64,000 nt of DNA, taken from assembly GCA_020543525.1 (NCBI GenBank), contig JAHYIO010000023.1, forward strand, positions 372,001 through 436,000, in the 5' to 3' direction. A program made the translations under genes and the position numbers. Origin of the DNA: Coriolopsis trogii. Taxonomy: Eukaryota; Basidiomycota; Agaricomycetes; Polyporales; Polyporaceae. The stretch's first letter is position 1; the number at the start of each line of letters is the position of its first letter. The notes under the pieces are model-generated. The model was not told where the DNA came from, made no database searches, and was given only the letters and a program-made list of their open reading frames with translations. Shown piece after piece: positions 1-13,565 of this stretch.

Positions 1-1
1 C

Positions 2-622
2 AACCACCCGTGCACGTACGAGCAACAGCCGAAACGACGGGGGCCGGGGAAGGCCAACAGAGGAAGTGCACGCAAGCGCGGCCGACAGGGGCCAGCACCG
101 GGGTCGGGCCCATCGACATCGACCGCAGCAGCAACGGCAGCAGGCGGCGACGGCGGCGGCGGCGGCAGCAGCAGTCGCGGTGGAGGTGGAAGCGGACCAG
201 AGACCGGGCGCGCGGAGGCGACAAGCACACCCGAGCTCGCGGGAGGCGGTTCGGAAGTGCCAGCGCTGAGCCTGAGCCTGCCCGCTTCGTTCCCCTACAC
301 GCGCCCAGGATTCGAACCACAACTGACCGGACCTGTCCCTACCTATCCCGGATTCGCCTACCGTGCGCCGTCGTCGCCCTCATCGTCATACAACCCAGCC
401 CTGGCGCCGTTCACGTTCTACACCGTCCACGGTCGCGGCCCCGGCCCGAGTCGGAGTGCCGCCTCTGCGTCTGAGAGCGTGCTGTCGACGACGTCGTCTG
501 CGCCGTCGGTGCCCGAGTCGGAGGAGAGCAGCACGTTTGCGGACACGGCAGCGGACTATGCTGAGCTCGAGGAGTTCTACACCCAACCACGGCCAGGACA
601 GCCTGAAGACCCAGCAGAATGA
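2..622 (+). CDS. Zn2Cys6 transcription factor, C-terminal part (5' truncated by window edge)
   Basis: The reading frame is open from base 2 to the TGA at 620-622, so the gene enters from outside the window. The first visible residues read NHPCTYEQQPKRRGPGK: a Cys-Thr-Tyr followed by a Lys/Arg-rich linker is the usual exit of a fungal binuclear zinc cluster, the Cys being its sixth ligand. The remaining five Cys must lie upstream. After the linker come Gly/Ser/Ala-rich and Ser/Pro-rich stretches with no recognisable domain and an acidic C-terminus, compatible with an activation region. The ATG at 257 is internal to this frame and is not the start. Function is inferred as a DNA-binding regulator; its targets are unknown. 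It lies upstream of, and on the same strand as, another zinc-cluster gene. Confidence 0.72.
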   Translation, partial: NHPCTYEQQPKRRGPGKANRGSARKRGRQGPAPGSGPSTSTAAATAAGGDGGGGGSSSRGGGGSGPETGRAEATSTPELAGGGSEVPALSLSLPASFPYTRPGFEPQLTGPVPTYPGFAYRAPSSPSSSYNPALAPFTFYTVHGRGPGPSRSAASASESVLSTTSSAPSVPESEESSTFADTAADYAELEEFYTQPRPGQPEDPAE

Positions 623-2501
623 GCGGCCACTGCACGGTGGCGATGGTGTTTCCCCGCTCGAGCGGTGACTGGCCACGGTGAGTGCTTGCTAGACGTTGAA
701 CGTACGGCGCCGAGGGGCGCAGCCGTGGGATGACGCGCTGACGAGCTTCTCGTGCTTCTACGTCTGGACCAGGTCGAGCTGGGTTCATTTCCCATGGGCT
801 TCGCCGTTACCGGGCAACTTTGGCGGTTGGACACGCTCCCCATCCGAAGCGTGAATGCTCCGTGCCAGATTCTCTTTCTCATCTATATCTCCGCGTCGGT
901 CCGAGGGCCGAGCACGATCTCACGGAAAGTCTATGCTAATCTCTACTTATACGAATACTCGTACTGTGCCAGAATTAAACCGACTCCCTTACGTTCGTAG
1001 TCTACCCCCCGTTATAGCTCTCTTACTGTAGACCAGTAGAAGATAATACGATTAATATGTTGTAGCCCTGTGATCTCCAACCTCTCGCACTGCGTATAGG
1101 GTCCGAGCACGCTGGACGTAAGAAGGTTTAGACCCCCAGCCACGGCAATGGCTAGTGTTTAGCCAATGTTCTCAACATCGTGTCCGACAGGCCAAGCCAG
1201 ATTTCATGTCCGTAGAGTTCACTCACCGTCTTCACTTGCACACACGCATGTAGTGCTTCCTCCGCAACATGTCTCCCGCACGAGCATCAAAGCGGTGCGT
1301 ATCTTTGAGTTGGGCCCGCACGAGTCTGCATACAGGCGCAAGAGAAGACAGGCTCTCTGAAACAAAAATGACGTTCATGGTCCCATGTTTACGTCCTACG
1401 ACCGCACGTCCAGAAGCCTGTACCGAAACGTGTATGTCGTGAATCGTATCTGGCCTTGGCCCTGAGCTGAGTATCCCCGAGGAAGAGAAAGCGTCCACGG
1501 ACGATCCTTGATGTCAGTGAAAACAGGACGATCCTTGTCCGATTTTTTTCTCCAGATTCAAAGAGAGACAAAGCGGGCCAGATCACGGCATTTGGTATGG
1601 CTTTGCAGAGTGTGAGAGAGACCGTGTCGAGAAGCATTGAATACGGTTCGAACTTTGCTACCTTTTGCGTGCGCGTGAGTGAGAGCGGAACACGATGAAT
1701 GCAGGTGTGCGCATTGACTCCATGCTCCCCCCGCATCGCTTCAGACTTCAGGGGTAGCGGAACGAACGAGTAGGGCGCCCCGACGAGGCTGGAGGTCGAT
1801 ATCCGAGCTTGATTGTGTGGGTGCTATTGGCGCAGAGGCGTGTGTGCCGTCCTGGAGCCCCGGATCGCGATGACCTCGCGGTGATGTTCTGTCGGAGGCT
1901 AGACTGGGAGCGGGGCGAGGAGAGGGTATGACTGCATTTGAATGGGTGCGGGCGTCTGACCCGCCGGAAACGTCCCGAATGACGTTCTGGGAAACGGTGC
2001 GAGGACGCTTGGAATGGGAAGCTGGAGTGGGACAGGCGCGGTGTTGGGGGTGCGTTTGCCGGCGGGGAGTGCGAGAAGGCAGCGAGGCAGGAGTCTGGAG
2101 CCCTCTGGGAGTGTTGTGCTGGTGTCGAAAGCGATGGGCGAAAACATGGATGGTTGGGTCGGAAGCGGGCCCGGTCGATAGGGCGGAAGAGGGCCCCGGC
2201 GGGGATTGGCCCATTCGAAGAAGGGGCACTGGATTCGGTTCGGATCGCTGGGCCTGAGCGGGCGGCTATGTCGGCGCCGGAAAGCTCGCTGATGGTTGTA
2301 TGCGTTCGAGAACGCCCCCATCCCCGCACATCCGCACCATATCCCCTCCGCTTTCCTTCCTCTCCTCCTCTCATGGACCACATCGACCTCCGTCATACGC
2401 GTCCTGACGTCCTCCATGACCACAGCCTCTACGACCGCACCCACTCCAGCTCCAAACACTCGCACCCCCGCTGCCATAGCCGCCCATCTCGCCCACACAC
2501 A
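623..2501. other. intergenic region upstream of the septin/zinc-cluster gene
   Basis: No convincing gene. Between about 1740 and 2500 several overlapping frames stay open on both strands, but they have no recognisable motifs and look like a by-product of base composition. A pyrimidine-rich run at about 2341-2372 immediately precedes an ATG at 2373 that is in frame with the downstream gene and may be an alternative start. Confidence 0.5.
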
Positions 2502-5500
2502 ATGCCAGCCGAGGACCCCTCCGGGTACACACTCATGGTCGCTGGCCGCCGCACAGGCAAGACCTCCTTTCTCCGTCTCCTCCTCGACACCAGCAACGTC
2601 TCCTCCTCAGTCTCCCGCGACCAACTAGCCTCCGTCGCAAAGTTCGTCCACGGCAGCAGCGGACACACCGCGCATGTCCGGTCCGTCTCAATCGACATTG
2701 ACCTGGCGCCTGACGAGGTCGACGACGAGTTTCCCCTCACCCTCACCCTCATCGACACCCCTTCGCTCGACTTTGACGACGACCCCGCGTCCCAAAGAAC
2801 GCTCCAGGAGATCCTCAGACACGTCGAGACGCGCTTGGGAGAGAGCCTGGACGATGTGAGTGCTCCGTTCCTTTTGGCGCCCATATACCTCTGACCTTGC
2901 CGCGCGCCGCGTCTCAGGAACGTAAAGCACAGACTGGCAGCCACCTGGTACATCTGTACGTCGTTTCTCTGTCTCTCTGTCTCTCGGGCCCCTTCGCACA
3001 CTCTTCTTGTCTCGCGTTTCCTTCTACTGCTGCGCAAGTGCGGCGTCGTCACTACCGGCTTCTATCCGCCTAGACCCCCACCCCGACGCACGCGGAGGAC
3101 AAACACCCTCTGATCGTGTTGCCGGTGGGCGGCACGTGTCACCGCGTATGGCGAGAGTCCCCACAACGCGACGAGTGCACATCACTCGACATCCGTCGTA
3201 CCATGCCCAATCTCCGGCCCCTCCAGCTCTCGCCTGCGCGTTGATCTAGGGTCCCTCGGAGAGAAGCCTGACATTGCGGATGTCGTCCCGGAGCGCCTAG
3301 ACCACGCGGTGGGGGAGCGGTACTCCCATGCATCCTGTGAATCTTGTCGCATGGCCCCGGCTAAGTTTGCGATTGGTCCAGGCCTGTGGATAGGCGGACT
3401 CGGTTTGTGCCTGCAGCTGTTCGCGTTCTGTTGCGATATTCCCGCTGTTGATGGCCGTGGAGCCACGGGAGTCACGATGCTCGCTCCTCACTGAGTTCTC
3501 TCGAGTGGGGCGCATATTGCTCCGGACGCCTGCACTTACTTGCCTCCTCATGGGAATGGGGTTGAGAGCAATCGCAACACTTCGGCGTTGTCGGTGTGCT
3601 CTGTCAGTCTGGCGTGATACTCCTTTGCGATTCTATCTCGCTAAGGGAGACGGTGGCTAACCTACTGCCGTTTAGATGCATTTACTTCCTCGATCCCGAC
3701 TACATAGTACCACCATCCGTACAAGCACCACCAGTCCCTCTTGTACCTCGTGCACGTACGAACAGTCTTTCTACCCATGAGTCCGAACCTGTCATCCTAG
3801 AACCCCCCGTCACCAACAACCCCATTCTATGTCGGCCGATCCTCCCAGCTTCCGACATTTCTGCCATACGCCGACTCTCTGCGCGCGTCAATGTGTTGCC
3901 AGTAGTGGCTAGGGCAGATACTCTGACCACCGACCGTCTCACTGCCGTGAAGATGGCAATACGTCGAGATCTTGCTGAAGCCGGTATTGGTTTTGGCATA
4001 TTTGACCTCGACATCCCCTTGTATGCTCAGTTGGAGTCGAAGCTCGTCAAGTCCATGTCAGAAAACGGCTATGGGTACAACAAGCACCGCAACGGGTCCT
4101 CCACCTCTCCTCCATCCACGCCGATCACCCCGACGCTCTTGCGGCTGCCGTTTTCGCTGATCTCACCCGATATTTATTCGCACAGCGACGGTGTGACGAG
4201 GGGTCCGGTGAAACGCCACGACCTTGTGCAGCAGTACAGTCCTTCGAACCACATCACCCCCAAAAGCCAGACGACGCCCAAGATCGTCCCAGGCAAATTT
4301 GTGAGGAATTACCGCTGGGGTTCGCTCGACGTCATGGATGCGAGCCACTGCGAGTTCCTCCATCTGCGTGGTGCCATCTTCCACCATATGGAGGTATATA
4401 CATATCTTGGTTCTCTTCAAAGCGAACCGTTCGCTGACTTTGTCCGCTCATCCGCGCAGACCCTGCAGAAGTACACCCGCGAGTACCTGTTTGAGAAATT
4501 CAGGGCGGAAGTGCAGCCTTCGGCGCCTGTCAGCGTCCGCCCTCTGCAGTCGAGCGTGGTGAACAGACTCCCGCCCATGCGGGGATCGCGTCCAGTCCTC
4601 GCGATTGACACTGCGCCACTACATGCGAACGGGAACGGTCATCTGTCCGTCCCGCGGTCAGGACTCCACAACGGGGAGCTCAATGCCCAAGTCCTCTCTA
4701 TGGCCATGCAAGAGCTGTCGCCACGGACAGCGGCGTCGTCAAGTCAGTCGTCCCTCCCTTCTTCGCGACCCGGCAGCCGATGGCATTGTCGGTATTTGAG
4801 CGAGGCTTGTTGCGCACCGCGCAGGATTCCAGTCCACTGACCGCCGCCCTCTCCCCGCAGGGTCCCAGCGGCAACGGGCGAAAAAGATAACGGTGGCATG
4901 CAACTTCTGCAGATGTGAGTTTCCCCCCTGCATCGTCCTTGCAGCTCTCAAGACGCCGCGTTCTCACCCCCCTGTTTCGTGTGTGCAGCGCGGAAGCTCA
5001 AGTGCGACGGCGGAAGGCCGGCATGCGGGCAGTGCTTCAAACGTTCGAACCCCTGCGACTACACGGCGAGCAACAAGCGCCGGAATTCTGGCAAGCCGCG
5101 GAAACATCACGGCAGCGATAGCGAGGATGACAGCATCGAAGACGGGACGGCCGACCTGGAGCCCGCTTCGCATTCCCCCGACCTGTCGTCGTCCGCGCCG
5201 CACTCCCGGAGAAGCTCGAACGTGAGCATGCTTCTCACAGATCCGCTGCCGCCGTTGAGCGCAGCGGTCGAGCGACGCGAGGAACCCTCTGCCGCCGTCC
5301 TCCCGCCGATCACGTCCTCGAATGGGTATGGCAACGGCGGCGGCGGCGGGGGGCCGCATGGGTCGCGCAGGCCGTCGCTGAACACGGAACTGCCACCGAT
5401 TGCGACGCTGTCGGCGCCGCCGGGGCAGCAGGAGGACTCGCCGCCTTCGCTCTCGTCCTCGCTGTCGTCGTTCAAGCAGACGGACGGGACCGCGTCGCGG

Positions 5501-6008
5501 CGGCGGACGTCGTCCGCTGCGTCGGGGTCGACGTCGAGCCGGGGACGAGGTGGGAACGGATCAAAAATCGTGGCGTGCAACTTTTGTCGAGGTGAGTGCA
5601 GAGCGCGGGCTGATGACGGGATATTGACTGATGATCTGCATGCGCGGTCGCACAGCACGGAAGACGAGGTGCGACGGGGCGCACCCGACGTGCAGCAGCT
5701 GCTCGCGCCGGTCGCTGCGGTGCAACTACGTGAACGACCCGACGAAGGCGCGGTCGAAGAGCAGCGGGAGCAACACGACGCCGCCGGACGTGTCTGCGTC
5801 GACGTCGAGCCGGTCGTCGCCTGTCGCGCCGTCGACGGGGTCGGGATCGGTGTCGGTGACGCTGAGCACGCCGGGCATGGCGGACTCGGGGGTGCGGTCG
5901 CTGAGCGCGATGGACCCGGACGTGATGATGCAGCAGCAGCAGCCGGCGAAGAAGATGCGGTTGGGGCCGGAGCTGACCGCCCCGACGATCGCGGTGCTGA
6001 ACGTGTAG
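2502..6008 (+). CDS. septin-type GTPase domain fused to two Zn2Cys6 clusters
   Basis: Proposed exons 2502-2855, 2918-2955, 3676-4393, 4460-4742, 4861-4914, 4989-5591 and 5656-6008 give 800 residues. The N-terminal half is septin-like: P-loop AGRRTGKTS (about 14-22), G3-like DTPS (85-88), the septin G4 region RVNVLPVVARADTL (ARAD 209-212), the RNYRWG..DV and HCEF elements, and a closing LFEKFR helix. A Zn2Cys6 cluster follows, with C478, C481, C488, C495, C498 and C505 in exact C-x2-C-x6-C-x6-C-x2-C-x6-C spacing. A Ser/Gly-rich linker leads to a second cluster with the same spacing (C679-C706). The frame never closes between the GTPase and the zinc clusters, and no ATG in frame with the clusters lies after 4743. 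The donor joining them is either GTCAGT at 4743 or GTCGGT at 4788; both keep frame. An upstream in-frame ATG at 2373 is possible. A nuclear GTPase-regulator role is inference only. Confidence 0.72.
2956..3675 (+). other. 720-nt intron inside the septin domain
   Basis: The donor GTACGT at 2956 and acceptor TTTAG at 3671-3675 join VHL to CIYFLDP. The paralog at 6931-9360 has the same junction (IHL to CIYMIDP) with a 72-nt intron. The intron is therefore about ten times longer than its counterpart and than the other introns of this gene. It contains only short open frames with no recognised motif. It could hold an insertion remnant or an internal promoter; nothing seen proves either. Confidence 0.7.
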
Positions 6009-6930
6009 GCGACGGCGCCTTGCGAGCTGGCGAACAAGATATGTGCGAAACCTTTTGGACCTGGTCGTGTGTACGCTCTCTGTTTCTTTCTCGTTCTGTG
6101 TATAGTTTGTGGCGCGCGGCGTTGCGCGTTGTAACCGTTCTGGGACTGTGTTGAAGTCGAACGATTCCGTCCATCCGTAGAGAGCACATCCGTAGTTTGT
6201 GTCGGTCCGTATCCGTATCCGTATGTGCGTATGAACGTTCCCCCCCGTCGTTCTGTTTCCTTTCATATTTTGTTTTTCTTTCCTATTCTCCGAGCACCCC
6301 ACCATGGCATCGCATCTCCCCCGCCGCCCATCTCCAATCTGTCATCTTTCATTTGCGTATTCTCGCGTCTCCATCTCACGTTCTATACCTGTTCGCTACG
6401 ACTGTTGGTTTCCGTATTGGGTCTTAGGATTGTCGCTCGTGCATCGACGTGTACTATAGCTTCCCTTCTCGTGATCGAGTTACCCCCACTGCGCAGCGCT
6501 GTCCGGAATACGAGTTCGCGTTCGTGCTGTCTGGGCTGTGATCCGGGTGGTCGCAGGATGCGTGCGAAAGAAGGAGAGGCCGAGGGCGCAGTTAGGCAAC
6601 GCTGGGCGGGGGCCAAATAAGGACAAAGACCTGGTTGTATGCAGTCTTGACTCTTTTGTGGCCAGCGAGCAGCCCGACGCTTGGACCGTCACTCGGAGTC
6701 GCCGTACAGCAGTCCCAAGTCAGCATCCAGTCTACCGGCCTTGCTACCTGCCGTCCGCTTTGCCTTGTCGCTTGCACATACTCTCCACCCTGGTTGTCGC
6801 TGGTCGTCCCCCTCTCTTCCCCTCTCTCCTGTCCACTCCTTTGTTCTTTCCTCTCAGCCACTAGGCCGGCAAATACCCCATCCTCTCTCACTCTTTCGAC
6901 CACCACCACCACTGCTACCCGACACACACC
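6009..6930. other. intergenic region between the two septin-like genes
   Basis: No gene seen. It contains a short CCGTAT repeat (about 6206-6224) and, from about 6820 to 6930, a C/T-rich leader ending in CACACACC directly before the ATG of the next gene. Confidence 0.5.
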
Positions 6931-9360
6931 ATGTTCAGCTTCCGCCGCAAGCCTAGGAAGTCGGAGGATCCCAGCGGGCCGCCCTTCATCCGTACCTCTC
7001 CTTCCCTCCCCGAGCTCTCGTCCTCCGGCATCCCCTGGCCGAGCAACCTCGTCGACCTCTCCCAGCTCCCGAACGAGCAGTCGCCCTCGTCCCCCCCAAG
7101 GGGCGCCGCGAAGACGTCGTTCGTCAATGACTCCATCACCCCCGTCCCCTTCCACAAGCCGTGGTCGTCCCCGGGCAAGGCCAAGGACGCCGCCGCGGGC
7201 CCGCCCATCGCGTCCTTGTACTCGTCCTCGCACCCCCCGAGCGCGTTCGAGGGGCGCAAGTCGTCCCTCTCGAACCGCACCCGCGTGAGCCAGAAGCGCA
7301 ACAGGAACCCGACGACGTTCAACGTCATGGTGCGTCTCTCTCTCTTTTTCCCCAGTTGTCTGTGGCAGGATCTGTCGGTCGCTGTATGTGTGCCACTCGC
7401 TCACTTGCGCGTCGGTCGGTGGTGTGTGTTTGTAGGTTGCAGGCGCGCAAGGGACAGGCAAGACGTCGCTCCTCCGCCTCATCCTCGAGACCGCGGACAT
7501 CTCGCCGACGGCGACTGCAGACCAGAAGGCCGCGATGGAGCGCTTCCTGCGCGGGTCGACCAAGCGCACGGAGAGCATCCAGGCGGCGTGCGTCGAGATA
7601 TGCGAGAGCAAGTACGACAGGCTGCTCCTGTCCGTCATCGACACCCCCGGGCTCGACTTCCAGGAAGGCCGCGAGCTCAAGCTCGAGCGCCAGGTGTCGA
7701 CCATCGTCAAGTACCTCGATGCGCAGTTCGCCGATACGCTGAGTGAGGTGCGTGGGCATGTTGATCGGCGCGGAGCGCTGGTTGCTGTCGCGGTTTGGAC
7801 GTTTGAGACGTCAGAAGCTCACGGCCGGTGCAGGAATCCAAGGTCGTCCGTCAGAGCAAGGGAGACCAACACATTCATCTGTGAGTTGACGTGATACGTG
7901 CGCATGAGACCGGTGTCCATGGCCATACCTGCTCATTGCTGTTGTCTCGCAGGTGCATCTACATGATTGATCCCTCATCGATCATGTCCGAGTCTGCCCG
8001 CCGCACGATGTCGTCCCTGCCTACCAAGACACGCTCGGAGACGACCATCTCCTACAAGCCACCGGATCTCTCCTCCATGTCCGAGGACTCGGACTCGGAA
8101 GACGAAGATGACGGCGCTGGGAGCGGTCTCACCATGTCCCCAGCTGACATCCGCGTCATCCGTCGCCTCTCCGCCCGCTCGAATGTACTCCCTGTGGTCG
8201 CCCGCGCCGACTCGCTCACGGACTCGAGGCTGAACGCGATCAAGAAGGTTATCCGCCGCGACCTACGGGCCGCCAACCTTGATTTCGGCGTGTTCGGCCC
8301 TATACCGGACGACCCGAAGAGCCCGGCCGGCGTGCGTGCCAACGGCCACAGCCATAACAATAGCGTGAACAGCAGCGAGCACAGTGCCCCGCACGAGAAC
8401 GGCAACGGCAACGCGAACGGGGACGCGGCTGTAGCCGCTTCTCCCAAGGTAGAAGAGGCTCCAGCGGCGGCGGCAGCAGAAGGAGAGGACGTGGAGCGGA
8501 CCCCGCGCCCCGTCATCAAGCTGCGCCCGACGCGCCTCGCCCGCCGTCCGTCCCGGTCGCGCTCGCGGCTGGAGACGGTCGACGGGGCGGAGGACCCGAG
8601 CGCGGCGCTGGAGCTCGTGAACGACACGGAGAGCGTGGCGAGCGTGCGGTTCTCGGCGCACATCGTGGTGAAGACGGACCTGACGGCGAACCTGCCGTTC
8701 GCGATCATCACGCCCGAGCATACCCGGCGGAAACGCGCCAAGAGCCTGCCTGCGGTCGCCTCGCCCATCTCGGGCTCGGCGAGCGTGAACGGACACGGAC
8801 ACGGACAGGAAGGGGGAGGAGCGAGTAGCAGGAGAGAGTCGATGGTTGCGCCGTCCGAGGACGGGCACGCGAACTCGGTCGCGCAGTCGAGCGTGGTGAC
8901 GTCGCCGGTGTCGCCGTCGACGCCGTTGACGCCGTCGTCGATGCGGCATTATCCGTACCTGCAGGGCCCTCCGGCGGACCTGCGGGGCGTGTTCGTGCGC
9001 AAGTTCAGGTGGGGCACGGTGGACGTGCTGGACCCGCAGCATTGCGATTTTGCGGCGCTGAGGACGGCGGTGATGTCGACGCATATGAAGGTGCGTGTGT
9101 TTGGGTGGGGAGTGTCGTGCGTGATGAGCAGTGCGCTGACACGGGGTGGTGCTTGCAGCTGCTCAAAATCAGGACGAAGGAGGTGCTGTACGAGAAGTAC
9201 AGGACGGAGAAGCTGCTCGCGAGGCGCGCGACGCGCAACATCAGCGAAGACGAGACGAAACGGTTGTTGGAAGGTACGTCACGCTGTTTCGCTCCGGCCC
9301 TGAGGAGCATGAGAGAGGGATGTATCTCACCATCTGGTCTGTGCAGATCTGGGATTGTGA
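6931..9360 (+). CDS. septin-like GTPase, stand-alone paralog
   Basis: Exons 6931-7329, 7436-7747, 7834-7880, 7953-9090, 9159-9273 and 9347-9360 give 674 residues; the last exon is only 14 nt. After a Ser/Pro-rich N-terminus, a basic stretch (QKRNR) just before the G domain resembles the septin polybasic region. The P-loop is GAQGTGKTS (136-144), G3 is DTPG (202-205) and the septin G4 motif ARAD is at 336-339 within RSNVLPVVARADSLT. A long low-complexity insert follows, then VRKFRWGTVDV..HCDF and a THMK..YEKYR helix typical of the septin C-terminal G-domain edge. The C-terminal coiled coil of classical septins is absent. Intron positions and several motif strings match the preceding gene, so the two are tandem paralogs. 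It is larger than ordinary septins (usually 300-500 residues) because of the inserts. Filament assembly cannot be judged from sequence. Confidence 0.85.
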
Positions 9361-9784
9361 TTGTGTGTGCTTTCCGGTATAATTGTTTGTTGACCAGTGC
9401 TTTCCGAGACAAGCCTTCTGTATCTACTGACCCCCTCTCTCTCGTCAGTGCCGGCTGAGCCGGGGGCATCCTGACTCTTGCCTTTGGCCTTCTGGCACTT
9501 TCTTGCCCTCTGTGTATGCTTCCGCTCCCTCCCACATGCGCTATTTACTCGCCCATACCACTACCGTTACACTTACAGCCTCTGTTTGTAGTTTTTCGAC
9601 CCCCATTCATCGCCTCTGAACCCGATTGTCATCGGAACCGTGATAAGTTCTCCCCCGCCGATCCTTCCCGTTTCTCTTTGTCACGATTTTTTTCTGTGCT
9701 TGCTATACCATTATCTGCTATATTTTCGTGGTACAAGGGCTCCTGGGCGGTGTAGGCGTTACAGATCACATCATTACAACCAAA
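9361..9784. other. intergenic region between convergent genes
   Basis: Shared 3' region of the septin-like gene (+) and chorismate mutase (-). T-rich stretches on the + strand may include 3' processing signals; no gene seen. Confidence 0.5.
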
Positions 9785-11014
9785 CTATGAACGTTTGCCG
9801 CTCGACGCGAGCGTGTCTATCTCCTCTTCCGACAGCCCGTCCAGACGGACGAGCAAGTAGTTCACCTGTGTCCGGCAGACCGTGAGCATGAGCATGACCC
9901 AGACAGACAGGCACGTACCTCGACCTCCTTGGTGAGCGGGATGATGTAGTCCTCGTAGAGCTCGACGACGCCGTCGACGTCGATCTTGAGCGTGGCCGCG
10001 TCGTTGAGGGGCTCGCCGTCGGGGGAGAAGTTGAGTGCGTAGAGGGAGGCCTTTTTGCGGAGCCGCTGGAGGAGCTTCTTCTCGACCTCGGGCTTGGTGA
10101 TGAGCGCCTCGAGCGCGGCGCGGTTCTTGGAGCGGATGTGGGGGATGAAGTCGGCGGGGTGGGCCCTGAACTTGCTCTCGGAGACGAACTTTCCTGTGGG
10201 CGTGTGCGCGCGTGAGCAGAGTGCGGGGAGCGGGTGCTGGAGGGCGAGAGGGCGAGGGACGCACCGTAGTGGACGCGCTTGGAGATGGCCTGGAGGACCT
10301 CGAGGTCGACGAAGGCGGCGGAGCCGTAGTTGCCGTCGTCCTCGAACTCGTCGTCGCCGGTGATGCCGCTCGCGCGCTTGAGGGCGGCGAGGGCGAGGGT
10401 CGTCTGGCGGGTGATGCGGGGCACGATCGCCTGGGTGTAGAAGGAGAGGATGGACCGGTTGACGTTGATCGTGTTCGGGTGGAGGATGGGCGGGTGCGGG
10501 AACGGCGGAAGGACGGGCGGGGGCAGCTCTTTGGGGTCTGTGAACGGGTATTCGTCTGGGCTGGTCGTCGGTCGTCGCGGTCGGGTGAGGGCGCGAGGGC
10601 GGGGGCGGGGGCGGGCGGGAGGTTCATATTCAGCTCGGGTCTGTTCCTGACCCCCGTCTGTTCTCCCGCCGATTGGCAGGGATGCGGGGCGACTCACCTG
10701 GTGTACCGTCGCGCCTTGGCTGTACGCGAGGACTGCTGTCAGCGTGTGGGATGCGCGGACGCGGGGGACGCACCGTGGAAGGACTCTGTCTCCTTCAAGA
10801 ACCACTCGAGCCAGCTGCCGTGGAAGCCAATGTCCTGGAGCTCCTTGATCTCCCCACGGCGATACGCTTTTGGGTTGTGCGCGAACTGCGCACGTTCGAT
10901 GAGCGAGAAGATGATCGTGTCCTCGAGACGGACGAGGATCGCGCGGATGCGGTCGAGCGAGAGCGGGTCGCCGCCGAGGATGAAGTTCTGCTCGGGGAGA
11001 GGGACGCTGGCCAT
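9785..11014 (-). CDS. ARO7: chorismate mutase
   Basis: Minus-strand exons 11014-10774, 10719-10698, 10560-10265, 10193-9919 and 9865-9785 give 304 residues, slightly longer than yeast Aro7 (256). The enzyme converts chorismate to prephenate, the first committed step to Phe and Tyr, in the cytosol. The N-terminal helix reads [26 protein letters not shown]24 and E31 align with yeast catalytic R16 and E23. Downstream elements are the SPDEYPF segment, [15 protein letters not shown] (matching the yeast SRRIHFGKF region) and [14 protein letters not shown] at the C-terminus, where the last active-site Glu lies. Exon 2 is a 22-nt microexon coding AKARRYT; only this choice restores the conserved link between FH and SPDEYPF. 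Yeast Aro7 is activated by Trp and inhibited by Tyr; I infer but cannot show the same here. It is divergent from THI4. Confidence 0.93.

Positions 11015-13565
<2,551 letters not shown>

Noticed and set aside
1741..2498. Overlapping open frames of 160-210 codons on the minus strand upstream of the septin/zinc-cluster gene
   Set aside because: They overlap each other and + strand frames, have no motif, splice logic or family resemblance, and the base composition favours chance open frames.
4743..4840. Septin-like frame ending at the TGA at 4838-4840 as the true C-terminus
   Set aside because: The residues after the splice point are not protein-like, and the downstream zinc-cluster exons would then lack any in-frame start; splicing from 4743 (or 4788) to 4861 keeps the frame.
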